Numbered from the stretch's first letter, positions 16,903 to 25,825 are shown. The stretch: 64,000 bases of DNA from Micrococcales bacterium (GCA_021287075.1 JAJTBD010000013.1:48669-112668), one strand, 5' to 3'. Notes: a model not told the origin generated them from the sequence alone. Numbers and translations are program-made.

Positions 16903-17790
16903 TCAGGGCCAGTCCCATCGGATGCCGTGCACGCCCGGCTCCGCCCCGAGGCGCACCGACTGCACCTCGCAGCCGCGCACGGGCAGCTCCCACTCGCCCG
17001 GGCCGTCGGCGGCGACCCGCCCGGTGGAGGGGTGGACATAGCCCAGGACCCGGCTGGGCAGGGCTGCCGGGTGGAAGACGACCTCGAGGGTGGCGTCGTG
17101 GAGTTCGTCGACGATCGAGCGCTCGATGCGCCGCACCTTGGTGCGGGTCGGCGCCCAGGTCGCCAGGACCTCGGTCAGCAGCTCGCCGACGGCCATGGGG
17201 CGTGGGGCGAGCAGCTCGCCGACGACGAGGCGGTGCCTGGGGACCTCGATCACCCTCCCCAGCCGGCAGCCCGCCACGGCCTCGACCGCCGGGACGACCG
17301 TCTCGGCGGCGTCCTGGGTCACCACGAGGGGCATGGCGCGGGCGCCCTCACGGTCGCAGCGGTGCAGGGTGCGCGCCCGGTGGGTGAGCTCGCTGCGCTC
17401 GGGCCCGACGGTGAGGCGGTCGTGGGCGCTCAGCTGGGTGAAGTCGATGCCCGGCGCCAGACCCAGCTTGGCGAGCGGCGCCGTGGCGACCTCGCCGAGG
17501 GGCAGCACGTGCTGGTGGTCCTCGATGTTGCGCCCACGGGGCAGCCGGGCGGCGGCGGCCAGCTCGACGAGCTGACCGGGCTCGACCTCCAGGAGCCGCT
17601 CGAGCTGGACGAGGGCGTCGAGGGAGCGGCTGCGGGTGGGCAGTGAGCGGCCGCTCTGCCAATAACTGAGCGTCGCGATGCTGACCGGGGTCCCGGCGCG
17701 GGTCAGGTGGCGCTGGAGGCGCTCCAGGGGCAGGCCTCGGCGGCGGATCGCCTCCGCGAGGACCTCGTGGAACTGTCGTTGCAGCGCCAT
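16903..17790 (-). CDS. Helix-turn-helix transcriptional regulator, XRE-like
   Basis: 295 residues. The N-terminal 75 residues form an XRE-like HTH: FHEVLAEAIRRRGLPLERLQ, then TPVSIATLSYWQSGR and SLDALVQLERLLEVEPG. The remaining 220 residues form a beta-rich domain I do not recognise. It contains VVVPAVEAVAGCRLG-like text and a pattern of paired hydrophobic strands that could be a ligand-binding or dimerisation module. ATG 17790 is preceded by AAGGGG at six bases. No nearby target is obvious; the divergent PHP gene across a 163-bp gap is a candidate. Confidence 0.75.
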   Translation of the reverse strand: MALQRQFHEVLAEAIRRRGLPLERLQRHLTRAGTPVSIATLSYWQSGRSLPTRSRSLDALVQLERLLEVEPGQLVELAAAARLPRGRNIEDHQHVLPLGEVATAPLAKLGLAPGIDFTQLSAHDRLTVGPERSELTHRARTLHRCDREGARAMPLVVTQDAAETVVPAVEAVAGCRLGRVIEVPRHRLVVGELLAPRPMAVGELLTEVLATWAPTRTKVRRIERSIVDELHDATLEVVFHPAALPSRVLGYVHPSTGRVAADGPGEWELPVRGCEVQSVRLGAEPGVHGIRWDWP

Positions 17791-17953
17791 TGCGCACCCC
17801 TTGTCAAGACCCCTCGTCAGGCGCGTTGCCCCCGCATCCTGGACACCGATGGTGCCACCTGCGCCGATGCGCGCCAAGAAAGCCCCATCGGGGCGCGAGC
17901 AGGAGGTGTCGATGGTCGGGTCGCTCACGGCCGCGTGTGGATATCCTGCGCTC

Positions 17954-18805
17954 GTGCTCATCGATCTCCATGCCCACTCCGACGCCAGCGACGGGACCGA
18001 GTCGCCGGCCACGGTCATGGACCAGGCCCACGCCGCGGGCCTGGATGTGGTGGCGCTGACCGACCACGACACCACCGCCGGGTGGGAGAGCGCCGCCGAG
18101 CGGGCGGCGGCCCTCGACCTGACCCTCGTGCGTGGCATCGAGATCTCCTGCGTGCACGACGGCGTCAGCATCCACCTGCTCGGCTATCTGATCGACCCCT
18201 CCCACCAGCCGCTGATCGACGAGCTGGGCCGCGCCCGGGAGTCGCGCGCCACGCGGCTGGAGCGGATGGTCGCCAAGATGGCCGAGGACGACATCCCGAT
18301 CACCATCGAGGACGTGCGGCAGCACAGCCAGCAGGGCGCGACGCTGGGCCGGCCGCACATCGCCGACGCCCTCGTGGCCAGCGGATATGTCCGCGACCGC
18401 GACGAGGCCTTCGCCGACATCCTGCACAGCGCCGGCCGCTACTACGTCCGGCACTACTCGATCGAGGTCATGCGCGCGATCGAGTTGGTCCGCGCGGCCG
18501 GCGGGGTGCCCGTGATGGCCCATCCCTTCGCCAGCAAGCGCGGGCGCATTGTCTCCGACGACGTCATCCGGGAGATGGCGCAGGCCGGGCTCTCGGGCAT
18601 CGAGGCCGACCACCGCGACCACTCCTCCGAGGAGCGCGAGCGCGCGGCGCGGCTCGCGGCGGAGCTCGACCTGGTCCGCACCGGCTCCAGCGACTACCAC
18701 GGGACCGGCAAGCCGAACCGGTTGGGGGAGAACACGACTGCCCCTGAGGCGCTCGAGGCGATCGAGGCGCTCGCGACATCCGACATCCGGCTGCTGCGGC
18801 CCTGA
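17954..18805 (+). CDS. PHP-domain phosphoesterase (TrpH/YciV type)
   Basis: 283-residue PHP-domain protein. All the usual metal-binding clusters are visible: IDLHAHSDASDGTES, VVALTDHDTT, VRGIEISC, GGVPVMAHPFA, SGIEADHRDHS and TGSSDYHG. In E. coli the family member YciV (RNase AM) degrades short RNA and hydrolyses 3',5'-nucleoside bisphosphates; the same role is plausible here. GTG 17954 is chosen because the PHP core begins at once and TATCCT lies six bases upstream. Longer in-frame starts would add unrelated sequence. Confidence 0.88.
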   Translation: MLIDLHAHSDASDGTESPATVMDQAHAAGLDVVALTDHDTTAGWESAAERAAALDLTLVRGIEISCVHDGVSIHLLGYLIDPSHQPLIDELGRARESRATRLERMVAKMAEDDIPITIEDVRQHSQQGATLGRPHIADALVASGYVRDRDEAFADILHSAGRYYVRHYSIEVMRAIELVRAAGGVPVMAHPFASKRGRIVSDDVIREMAQAGLSGIEADHRDHSSEERERAARLAAELDLVRTGSSDYHGTGKPNRLGENTTAPEALEAIEALATSDIRLLRP

Positions 18806-18884
18806 GGCGCGACTGTCCTGAGAGACTGGGTGCGCGCGGCACCCCATGACCCTCCCGCGCAGCCGACCCGAGAGGTGACCCCCT

Positions 18885-19667
18885 GTGCCACCACGCACCC
18901 GCAGGCGCGCCGCGACCATCGTCGCCGTCGCCAACCAGAAGGGCGGGGTCGCCAAGACCACGTCCGTGGCCAGTCTCGGCGCGGCATTCGCCGAGCTCGA
19001 CAAGCGTGTGCTGCTGGTCGACCTCGACGCCCAGGCCTGCCTGACCTTCTCGCTGGGCGTCGACCCCGACGCCGTCGAGACCTCCATCCACGAGGTGCTG
19101 CTCGGCCAGGCCGACGCCGCCGACGCGGTGCTGGAGTGCGAGGACGGCGTCGACCTGATCCCCAGCACCATCGACCTGGCCGGCGCCGAGGCGCAGCTGC
19201 TGTCGCGGCCGGGTCGGGAGTATGTCCTGGCGGAGGCGCTCGCGCCGGTCCTGAAGGACTATGACGTCGTGCTGCTCGACTGCTCGCCGAGCCTGGGTGT
19301 GCTCACCCTCAACGCCCTCACCGCGGCCACAGGCCTGGTCATCCCGATGCCCTGCGAGATGCTCAGCCACCGGGGTGTCGGCCAGCTGCTCGACACCGTC
19401 GCCGACGTCAAGCGGATCCTCAACAAGAAGCTCACCGTGCTCGGCATCCTCCCGACGATGTTCGATGGGCGCAGCAACCACGCCCGCGAGGTCCTCGCCG
19501 ACGTCGGCGAGCGCTATGGCCTGCCCGTCCTCGAGCCTCCGATCCCCAAGACGGTCCGCTTCGCCGAGGCCCCCGCCGTCGGCCGCTCGATCCTGGCGAC
19601 CGCCCGCTCCAGCAAGGGCGCCGCGGCATACCGTCAGGTCGCCGAGGGCCTCCTGCCGCGCCTCTGA
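18885..19667 (+). CDS. Orphan ParA-family ATPase
   Basis: 260 residues. A short basic N-terminus (PPRTRRRAA) precedes a deviant Walker A, NQKGGVAKTT. DLDAQACLTFSLG follows, then VVLLDCSPSLGVLTLNAL as Walker B and ILPTMFDGRSNHAREVL, typical of Soj/ParA. The third Gly of the usual KGGVGKT is Ala, a substitution also known in chromosomal ParA-like proteins. No parB-like gene or obvious parS cluster is adjacent, so it is probably not the main chromosome partition ATPase. It may position another cargo. GTG 18885 has GAGAGGTG about eight bases upstream. Confidence 0.87.
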   Translation: MPPRTRRRAATIVAVANQKGGVAKTTSVASLGAAFAELDKRVLLVDLDAQACLTFSLGVDPDAVETSIHEVLLGQADAADAVLECEDGVDLIPSTIDLAGAEAQLLSRPGREYVLAEALAPVLKDYDVVLLDCSPSLGVLTLNALTAATGLVIPMPCEMLSHRGVGQLLDTVADVKRILNKKLTVLGILPTMFDGRSNHAREVLADVGERYGLPVLEPPIPKTVRFAEAPAVGRSILATARSSKGAAAYRQVAEGLLPRL

Positions 19668-19708
19668 CCCACCGACCGCTCACCCCAGACCCGACCGAAA
19701 GGCCCCAG

Positions 19709-20758
19709 ATGCCCACCACCGCAGCGCTTTCCGTGCCGTCCGCAGGCTCGTCCTTCGAGCAGACCACCATCGAGCAGCGCGAGCTGCGCGACGACGACGT
19801 TCGCATCGACATCCACTACGCCGGTATCTGCCACAGCGACATCCACCAGGTCCGCGAGGAGTGGGGGAGCGCGATCTTCCCGATGACGCCCGGTCACGAG
19901 ATCGCCGGCGTCGTCAGCGCCGTCGGCGACGCGGTCACCCGGCACAAGGTCGGCGACCGGGTCGGGGTCGGCTGCATGGTCGACTCCTGTGGCGAGTGCG
20001 ACTACTGCAAGGACGGCGAGGAGCAGTTCTGCGCCAAGGGCGCCGTGATGACCTACAACGGCCGCGGCTATGACGGCGAGGAGACCAAGGGCGGCTATGC
20101 CCAGTCGGTCGTCGTCTCCGAGCGCTTCGTCTGCCGCGTCCCCGACGGCATCGGGATCGACGAGGCGGCGCCGCTGCTGTGCGCGGGCATCACGACCTAT
20201 ACGCCGCTGCGCCGGTATGCCGCGGGCCCGGGCAAGAAGGTCGCCGTCATCGGCCTCGGCGGCCTCGGGCACATGGCCGTCAAGCTGGCCGTGGCCATGG
20301 GCGCCGAGGTGACCGTGCTGTCGCGCTCGATGGCCAAGGCCGACGACGCCAAAACCCTTGGGGCACACCACTATCAGGCGACTGAGGATGCCGATGCGCT
20401 CAAGTCGCTGCGGGGCTCCTTCGACCTGATCATCAACACGGTCAGCGCCAACCTGCGCCTCCAGACCTATATGTCGATGCTCAAGCCGCTCGGTGCGCTG
20501 GTCAATGTCGGCCTGCCCACGCAGCCCTATGAGGTCTCGCCGGGCTCGCTCATCGGCGGCAGCAAGACCCTCGCCGGCTCCAACATCGGCGGCATCGCCG
20601 CCACCCAGGAGATGCTCGACTTCTGCGCCGAGCACGGCATCGGCGCCAGCATCGAGACGATCCCGGCCGACGAGGTCGACGCGGCCTATGACCGCGTGGT
20701 CGCCGGTGACGTGCGCTATCGCTTCGTCATCGACACCTCGACGATCGCCCCCGCCTGA
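19709..20758 (+). CDS. Zinc-dependent NAD(P) alcohol dehydrogenase, cinnamyl-type
   Basis: 349-residue MDR-superfamily dehydrogenase close to the YahK/AdhC cinnamyl-alcohol group. The catalytic zinc site is seen in GICHSDIHQ and TPGHEIAGVV, with a further Cys in APLLCAGITTYTP. The four-Cys structural zinc lobe is CGECDYCKDGEEQFC. The Rossmann motif is VAVIGLGGLGHMAVKLA near residue 180. It reduces aldehydes, probably using NADPH, in the cytoplasm. It follows the ParA gene by 41 bp but has a fresh GAAAGG ribosome-binding site, so it may be in the same transcript. Confidence 0.93.
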   Translation: MPTTAALSVPSAGSSFEQTTIEQRELRDDDVRIDIHYAGICHSDIHQVREEWGSAIFPMTPGHEIAGVVSAVGDAVTRHKVGDRVGVGCMVDSCGECDYCKDGEEQFCAKGAVMTYNGRGYDGEETKGGYAQSVVVSERFVCRVPDGIGIDEAAPLLCAGITTYTPLRRYAAGPGKKVAVIGLGGLGHMAVKLAVAMGAEVTVLSRSMAKADDAKTLGAHHYQATEDADALKSLRGSFDLIINTVSANLRLQTYMSMLKPLGALVNVGLPTQPYEVSPGSLIGGSKTLAGSNIGGIAATQEMLDFCAEHGIGASIETIPADEVDAAYDRVVAGDVRYRFVIDTSTIAPA

Positions 20759-20774
20759 GCGGCGGTATGCCGCC

Positions 20775-21032
20775 TCAGTCCTGCTGGGCGCGATAGGCCA
20801 GCTCCGCGCCCACGCGCCGCAGGTCGGCGTCCATGGCGCGCTGGGCCGGGTCGGTGCGCCACACCGGTCGGCCCAGCCGCCGGCGCGGCCGCGGGGCCGG
20901 GCCGACCAGCGTCGCGTGCAGCCACGCCTGGGCCTGGACTGCCGAGCGCAGCCGCTCCCACAGGGACGGGCGGCTGGTGGCGTCGCGCTGGGCGGGCGAG
21001 GGGCAGGGGTGGGTGCTCGTCATCGTGGTCAT
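20775..21032 (-). CDS. Small basic hypothetical protein
   Basis: 85 residues, Arg- and Ala-rich, not recognised. A central segment (LWERLRSAVQAQAWLHATLV) could be an amphipathic helix. PRPRRRLGRPVWR follows, then a C-terminal helix, RAMDADLRRVGAELAYRAQQ. It is divergent from the LysR gene with an 81-bp shared control region, so it may be a LysR target. The start at 21032 rather than 21023 or 21065 is uncertain. Its 3' end lies 17 bp from the convergent alcohol dehydrogenase. Confidence 0.6.
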   Translation of the reverse strand: MTTMTSTHPCPSPAQRDATSRPSLWERLRSAVQAQAWLHATLVGPAPRPRRRLGRPVWRTDPAQRAMDADLRRVGAELAYRAQQD

Positions 21033-21084
21033 GTCTCGAGTCTCGAGGCACCCACTCGACAGCACAAGCGATCATTTCTTCACA

Positions 21085-21107
21085 ACCATGCAGCGTGACT
21101 GTATGGT
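21085..21107. promoter_or_regulatory. Candidate LysR operator
   Basis: ACCATGCAG and CTGTATGGT form a 9-bp inverted repeat with one mismatch and a 5-bp spacer, ending six bases before the LysR start. A second palindrome, CTCGAG-T-CTCGAG, lies at 21035-21047 near the divergent gene. Confidence 0.5.
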
Positions 21108-21113
21108 CGTTTC

Positions 21114-22007
21114 GTGATCGACCTCCACCGTCTCCGGGTCTTCCGCGCCGTCGTCTCGAGCGGCTCGATGAACGCCGCCGCCACCAACCTCGGCTACACC
21201 CCGTCGGCCGTCAGCCAGCAGATCGCGGCGCTCAGCCGCGAGACGGGTCTGGCCCTGGTCGAGAGGTCGGGCCGTGGGGTCACCCCCACCTCCGACGGCC
21301 TGCGGCTGCTCGAGCTGGGCGAGGAGTCGCTCGCGGCCGTCGCGCGGCTCGAGAGCGCCGTGGCGCAGCTGCGCAGCGGGGCGACCCGGCCGCTGCGCAT
21401 CGGCTACTTCCCGTCGGCGGGGGCGACCTGGGTGCCGGTGCTGGCCAAGCGGCTGGCGGTGGACTTCCCCGACCAGCCTCTCGAGCTGGCCATCACCGAG
21501 GGGGCGGCGAGCGAGGTCGTCCTCGCCCAGGACCTCAACCTCGTCCCCGAGCATGTCGACGTGGCCGCCGACCCGCCGCCCGGCTTCACCCGGCACGCGA
21601 TCACCGTCGAGCCCTATGACCTGACCGTCCCGGCCGGCCACCCGCTGGCCGAGCGCACGGACGTGCGGATGGAGGAGCTCGCCGACGTGGCCTGGGTCGA
21701 CCCCTCGCTCGGGCTCGGCGGGCCATGCCAGCAGATCGTCGAATCCGCTTTTGCGTCAGCGGGTTTCACCCCACGCTATGTCGCCCAGAGCGACGACCAC
21801 TACACCGCGCTCGGCTTCGTCGCGGCGGGCCTGGGCGTCTCGGCCATGCCACGGCTCGCGGTCACCACCGCCCCAGCCGGCGTGGTCAGCGTGGGGCTGG
21901 TCGACCCGACGCCGCGCCGGCGCATCGTCGCCCACCTGCGCGCCGGGCTGCCCGGCGAGGTGGGGGAGCCGGCCGTGGCCATCCTGCGTGAGATCGCCGC
22001 CGCCTAG
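21114..22007 (+). CDS. LysR-family transcriptional regulator
   Basis: 297 residues. The winged HTH occupies residues 1-60 (LHRLRVFRAVVSSGSMNAAA, YTPSAVSQQIAAL, VERSGRGVTPTSDG). A type 2 periplasmic-binding-like effector domain fills about 88-297 (LRIGYFPSAGATWVPVLAKR, GLGVSAMPRLAV). Such proteins bind inverted repeats upstream of themselves and of a divergent target. Here the divergent neighbour is the small basic protein at 20775-21032, a slightly odd target. GTG 21114 sits just after the palindrome, so autoregulation by occluding RNA polymerase is plausible. It ends before a very long motif-containing hairpin. Confidence 0.92.
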   Translation: MIDLHRLRVFRAVVSSGSMNAAATNLGYTPSAVSQQIAALSRETGLALVERSGRGVTPTSDGLRLLELGEESLAAVARLESAVAQLRSGATRPLRIGYFPSAGATWVPVLAKRLAVDFPDQPLELAITEGAASEVVLAQDLNLVPEHVDVAADPPPGFTRHAITVEPYDLTVPAGHPLAERTDVRMEELADVAWVDPSLGLGGPCQQIVESAFASAGFTPRYVAQSDDHYTALGFVAAGLGVSAMPRLAVTTAPAGVVSVGLVDPTPRRRIVAHLRAGLPGEVGEPAVAILREIAAA

Positions 22008-22016
22008 GCCGGATGA

Positions 22017-22068
22017 GGTATGCCGCGGGGCCGGCTCCCATGTGCTGGGAGCCGGCCCGCGGCATACC
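22017..22068. terminator. Bidirectional hairpin with inverted GTATGCCG copies
   Basis: The 22017-22040 arm pairs with 22046-22068 over 23 bp with a single bulged G and a 5-nt loop. Outer ends are GGTATGCCGCG and CGCGGCATACC. It lies between convergent lysR and the DEAD-box helicase gene. Confidence 0.85.
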
Positions 22069-22082
22069 GGATCGGTTGTGGC

Positions 22083-23672
22083 TCAGCCCTGCTGGGACTC
22101 GCCGCCGCCCGAGCGGCCACCGCGGGTGCGGCGCCGGCTGCGGTTGCGGCGCGGCTTCTGCTCGCCGTCGCCCGCGCGCTCGGACCGGCCGCCGGAGTCG
22201 CGACCGGAGCCCTGGCCGGAGCGGCCACGGTCGGAGCCGCCACGGTCGGAGCCGGAGCGGCCCGAGCCGCCGCGGGAGCGCTGCCGGTTGCCGGCACCCT
22301 TGCCGGTCTCGCCGAGGTCCTCGAGCACCTCGGCCTCGAGCCCGGCGTGGGTCTGCTGGGCCCTGGGCAGGCGGCCCTTGGTGCCCTCGGGGATGTCGAG
22401 CTGCTCGAAGAGGTGCGGTGAGGAGGAGTAGGTCTCCTCGGGCTCGGGGATGCCCAGGTCGAGGGTCTTGTTGATCATCCCCCAGCGGTGCAGGTCGTCC
22501 CAGTCGACGAAGGTGACCGCGATGCCGGTGTTGCCCGCGCGGCCGGTGCGGCCGATGCGGTGGACATAGGTCTTCTCGTCCTCGGGGCACTGGTAGTTGA
22601 TGACGTGGGTGACGTGCTCGACGTCGATGCCGCGGGCGGCGACGTCGGTGGCGACGAGGATGTCGACCTTCTCGTTGCGGAAGGCGCGCAGCGCCTGCTC
22701 GCGGGCGCCCTGGCCGAGGTCGCCGTGGATCGACGCGGCTGCGAAGCCGCGGTCGGTCAGCTCGTCGGCGACCTTGGCGGCGGTGCGCTTGGTGCGGCTG
22801 AAGATGATCGTGCGGCCGCGGTCCCTGGCCTGGAGGATGCGGGCGAGCATCTCGACCTTGTCCATGGCGTGGGCCCGATAGACGAACTGCTCGATCGCCT
22901 TGACGGTGTGGGCGTTCTCGGAGTCGTCGCCCATCGCCCGGATGTGCGTCGGCTGGGTCATGTACTGGCGGGCCAGCGAGACCACGGCGCCGGGCATCGT
23001 CGCGGAGAAGAGCATCGTCTGGCGCGAGGTGGGCGTCTGGGCGAGGAGCTTCTCGACGTCGGGCAGGAAGCCGAGGTCGAGCATCTCGTCCGCCTCGTCG
23101 AGGACCACGGTCTGCACCGAGTGGAGGTTGAGGTGGCCCTGCTGCACGAGGTCGAGCAGGCGCCCGGGGGTGCCCACGACGACCTCGACGCCCTTCTTGA
23201 GGGTGTCGATCTGGGGCTCGAAGGCGCGCCCACCATAGATGGTGGTCACGCGGATGCCGCGCCGCTTGGCCGCGCGCTCGAGGTCGCCGGCCACCTGCAC
23301 GGCCAGCTCACGGGTCGGCGCGACGGCCAGGGCCTGGGGGCGGCCCGGATACATCAGCTCGTCCCAGCCCTCGTCGCCGGGAGCGGTGATGCGGTCGAGC
23401 ATCGGGACGCCGAAGCCGAGCGTCTTGCCGGTGCCGGTCTTGGCCTGGCCGATGATGTCGTGCCCGGCGAGGGCGACGGGCAGCGTCATGGCCTGGATGG
23501 GGAAGGGGGTGACGATGCCGGCGTCGGTGAGGGCGGCAACGATGTCGGGGTGGACGTCGAAGTCGGCGAAGGTGGTCTCGGGCACCTCGGCGGCGGGCTT
23601 CTCGATGGTGGTGATGCCCTCGACGGGCGTGGTCGGTGTGCTGTCGCCGTCGGACAGGATGATCTCGGTCAT
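22083..23672 (-). CDS. DEAD-box RNA helicase, RhlE-like
   Basis: 529 residues. Conserved motifs are Q-motif FADFDVHPDIVAAL, Walker A GQAKTGTGKT, APTRELAVQV, GTPGRLLDL, LDEADEMLDLG (DEAD), FSATMPG (SAT), VATDVAARGIDV and YVHRIGRTGRAG. The last 90 residues are a disordered tail rich in Arg, Gly, Ser and Asp, repeatedly SGSDRGGSDRGR-like, ending in basic RRNRSRRRTRGG. That tail is suited to RNA binding and possibly condensate formation. The position matches rhlE (Rv3211) in mycobacteria, where it probably acts in RNA turnover or ribosome assembly. Confidence 0.92.
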   Translation of the reverse strand: MTEIILSDGDSTPTTPVEGITTIEKPAAEVPETTFADFDVHPDIVAALTDAGIVTPFPIQAMTLPVALAGHDIIGQAKTGTGKTLGFGVPMLDRITAPGDEGWDELMYPGRPQALAVAPTRELAVQVAGDLERAAKRRGIRVTTIYGGRAFEPQIDTLKKGVEVVVGTPGRLLDLVQQGHLNLHSVQTVVLDEADEMLDLGFLPDVEKLLAQTPTSRQTMLFSATMPGAVVSLARQYMTQPTHIRAMGDDSENAHTVKAIEQFVYRAHAMDKVEMLARILQARDRGRTIIFSRTKRTAAKVADELTDRGFAAASIHGDLGQGAREQALRAFRNEKVDILVATDVAARGIDVEHVTHVINYQCPEDEKTYVHRIGRTGRAGNTGIAVTFVDWDDLHRWGMINKTLDLGIPEPEETYSSSPHLFEQLDIPEGTKGRLPRAQQTHAGLEAEVLEDLGETGKGAGNRQRSRGGSGRSGSDRGGSDRGRSGQGSGRDSGGRSERAGDGEQKPRRNRSRRRTRGGRSGGGESQQG

Positions 23673-23839
23673 GGCGTTCTCTCGATCGGCGCGGGCGAGC
23701 ATGGCCCGCGGGCGTGGTTGGGCCGATCGGAGTTCTTCGATGAGGCGCCTCGCGCCGCTGAGCAGACCCAGCTGTCTGCGGTGAAATCGTGCCGACCGGG
23801 CACCGTTGTCCCTCCCATGGTAGCCGCCCGGCCCGGGGA

Positions 23840-23845
23840 TACGCT
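23840..23845 (+). promoter_or_regulatory. -10 element TACGCT of a leaderless promoter
   Basis: TACGCT, seven bases, then ATG 23853. Confidence 0.5.
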
Positions 23846-23852
23846 GTCGCCC

Positions 23853-24542
23853 ATGGACAGCCCCCGCGAGGACGCGCTTGCAGATCCGGAGTACCGCCAG
23901 GCCGTGGTCGACCTGCTCGGGGCGCTCGCGTACGCCGAGCTCTCGGCTTTCACTCAGCTCGTGGCCGACTCCGAGGAGGCCCCCAACCACGGGCTCAAGG
24001 CGCGGGTGTGCCGCCTGGCCGTCGCGGAGTTCGGCCAGTACGAGGACCTCGTGGCGGGAATCCGCGACCTCGGCGCCGACCCGGACGAGGCGATGGCCCC
24101 CTTCACCAGGAGTATCGACGACTTCCACGCCCGCACCAGCGCCACGACCTGGCTGGAGGGCCTGGTCAAGGCCTATGTCGGCGAGGGCATCGCGGGCGAC
24201 TTCTATCGGGAGGTAGCGGCCTATGTCGACCCCTCGACCCGCGCCCTGGTCCACCGCGCCGTCGACGACGACGCCCAGTCAGATCTCGTGCTCGAGGTGG
24301 TGGGCAATGCGATCGAGGCCGACCCGCGGGTGGCCGGCCGGCTCGCGCTGTGGGGCCGGCGCCTGGTGGGCGAGGCGCTCTCGCAGGCCCAGCATGTGGC
24401 CGTGGAGCGGGACGGGCTGGCGTCGCTGCTCGTCGGCGGTGTGCACGGGGCCGGTGCCGATCTGGCCGAGCTCGGCCGGATGTTCACCCGGCTGACCGAC
24501 GCCCACACCGAGCGGATGACACGGCTGGGCCTGTCGGCCTGA
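23853..24542 (+). CDS. Ferritin-like MiaE-type protein
   Basis: 229 residues, all-helical. The pattern LLGALAYAELSAFTQL, CRLAVAEFGQYEDLVAGI, YVGEGIAGDFYREVAA and AERDG-like segments fits the ferritin-like fold of the MiaE_2 family. MiaE hydroxylates ms2i6A37 in tRNA using a diiron site. The carboxylate/His ligands cannot all be assigned by eye (candidates Glu in AYAELS, Glu in AVAEFGQYED, His in SQAQHVAVER). It sits between a DEAD helicase and MoeZ, as Rv3210c does in mycobacteria. A tRNA-modification role is family-based inference. Confidence 0.8.
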   Translation: MDSPREDALADPEYRQAVVDLLGALAYAELSAFTQLVADSEEAPNHGLKARVCRLAVAEFGQYEDLVAGIRDLGADPDEAMAPFTRSIDDFHARTSATTWLEGLVKAYVGEGIAGDFYREVAAYVDPSTRALVHRAVDDDAQSDLVLEVVGNAIEADPRVAGRLALWGRRLVGEALSQAQHVAVERDGLASLLVGGVHGAGADLAELGRMFTRLTDAHTERMTRLGLSA

Positions 24543-24545
24543 GCC

Positions 24546-25769
24546 TCAGCGCTGCGCGCGCTGGGCCCGCAGCCACCCCTCGATGCCACCGCCGAGGTCG
24601 CTCACGTCGTGGCCGCGCGCCCGCAGCGCCGCGGCAGCGCGCGCTGAGCGCACCCCCGACGCGCAGTGCACGATGAGGGGTATGCCGCGGGGAGGCTCCC
24701 AGCCGCCCTCCACCTCCTCGACGGGGACGAGCACGGAGCCGGGGATCGACGCCACCGCGTGCTCGCCCGGTGAGCGCACGTCCACCAGCATGAAGTCGTC
24801 GCGGCCAGCGGCCCGGTCGGCCAGGCGGGCATCGAGTTGATCCGGCGAGATCGGCTGGGGCGCAGCGGTATCGCTTGCTCCACCAGGCTCCGAGGTGCCG
24901 TCGACCGCGGCCCGTGCGGGCGGCATACCGCAGAGCACGGCGACCTCTGCGGCGGCGGTGAGGTCATGGATGGTGGGGTGCTCGCCGCAGAGCGGGCACT
25001 GCGGGTCGGCCGCCACGGGCAGGGTGTCCCAGGTCTGCGTCGAGGCGTCGTGCAAGAGCAGCCGGCCGAGCATGGGCTCGCCGATGCCCGTGAGGAGTTT
25101 GACCGCCTCGACCGCCTCGATGGAGCCGATCGCGGCGCAGACCGGCCCGAGGACCCCGCCCTCCGCGCAGGAGGGGACCGAGCCCGGCGGGGGAGGGGCG
25201 GGGAAGACGCAGCGATAGCACGGGCCGTGGCCGGCCCACCACACGCTGGCCTGTCCCTGGTAGCGCAGCAGCGAACCCCACACGTGCGGGATGCCGAGCA
25301 GTCCGCAGGCGTCGCCGACGAGATAGCGGGTGGGGAAGTTGTCGCTGCCGTCGAGGACGAGGTGATAGCCGGAGAGGATCCGCAGGGCGTTGTCAGGGGT
25401 CAGTCGCTCGCGGTGCTCGATCACCTCGACGTCGGGGTTGAGGGCACGCACGGCGCTCGCCGCCGAGGCCGTCTTGGGGGCGCCCTCGTCGGCGGCACGG
25501 TGGATGACCTGGCGGTGGAGGTTGGTCACGTCGACGACGTCGCTGTCGATGACACCGAGGGTGCCGACCCCTGCACCGGCCAGATAGAGCAGAGCCGGCG
25601 AGCCCAGGCCACCCGCGCCGACGACCAGCACCCGGGAGCCGAGCAGCCGACGCTGGCCCTCGATGCCCAGGCCCGGCAGGAGCACCTGACGGCTGTAGCG
25701 CAGCAGCTGCTCGGCGGTCGGCTCGGGCCCGAGCGCGCCGAGCGGCTCGCGGTCTGGGGCAGATGCCAT
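24546..25769 (-). CDS. moeZ: Sulfur-carrier adenylyltransferase/sulfurtransferase (MoeZ/MoeB-rhodanese)
   Basis: 407 residues. An E1-like ThiF domain (RYSRQVLLPGLGIEGQRRLL, VLVVGAGGLGSPALLYLAGA, DGSDNFPTRYLVGDA) carries zinc ligands in CYRCVF and CPLC. A linker follows, then a rhodanese domain from about residue 300 with active-site Cys in LIVHCASGVRSA. Such proteins adenylate and thiocarboxylate small carriers (MoaD, ThiS, CysO) for molybdopterin, thiamine or cysteine synthesis. Reverse-strand TAGGCT sits seven bases before ATG 25769. MoaE is encoded in this window at 47015, but MoaD is not. A copy of the iterated motif here uses the rare Ile codon ATA in RGIPL. Confidence 0.93.
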   Translation of the reverse strand: MASAPDREPLGALGPEPTAEQLLRYSRQVLLPGLGIEGQRRLLGSRVLVVGAGGLGSPALLYLAGAGVGTLGVIDSDVVDVTNLHRQVIHRAADEGAPKTASAASAVRALNPDVEVIEHRERLTPDNALRILSGYHLVLDGSDNFPTRYLVGDACGLLGIPHVWGSLLRYQGQASVWWAGHGPCYRCVFPAPPPPGSVPSCAEGGVLGPVCAAIGSIEAVEAVKLLTGIGEPMLGRLLLHDASTQTWDTLPVAADPQCPLCGEHPTIHDLTAAAEVAVLCGMPPARAAVDGTSEPGGASDTAAPQPISPDQLDARLADRAAGRDDFMLVDVRSPGEHAVASIPGSVLVPVEEVEGGWEPPRGIPLIVHCASGVRSARAAAALRARGHDVSDLGGGIEGWLRAQRAQR

Positions 25770-25776
25770 GCCGAGG

Positions 25777-25782
25777 AGCCTA
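25777..25782 (-). promoter_or_regulatory. -10 element TAGGCT for moeZ
   Basis: TAGGCT in reverse orientation, seven bases, then the start at 25769. On the forward strand TAGGAT at about 25792 could serve the divergent TetR gene. Confidence 0.55.
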
Positions 25783-25825
25783 CCCATCCGTAGGATGAGG
25801 CCACGGCACAGGGAAGGGGAGGGTC

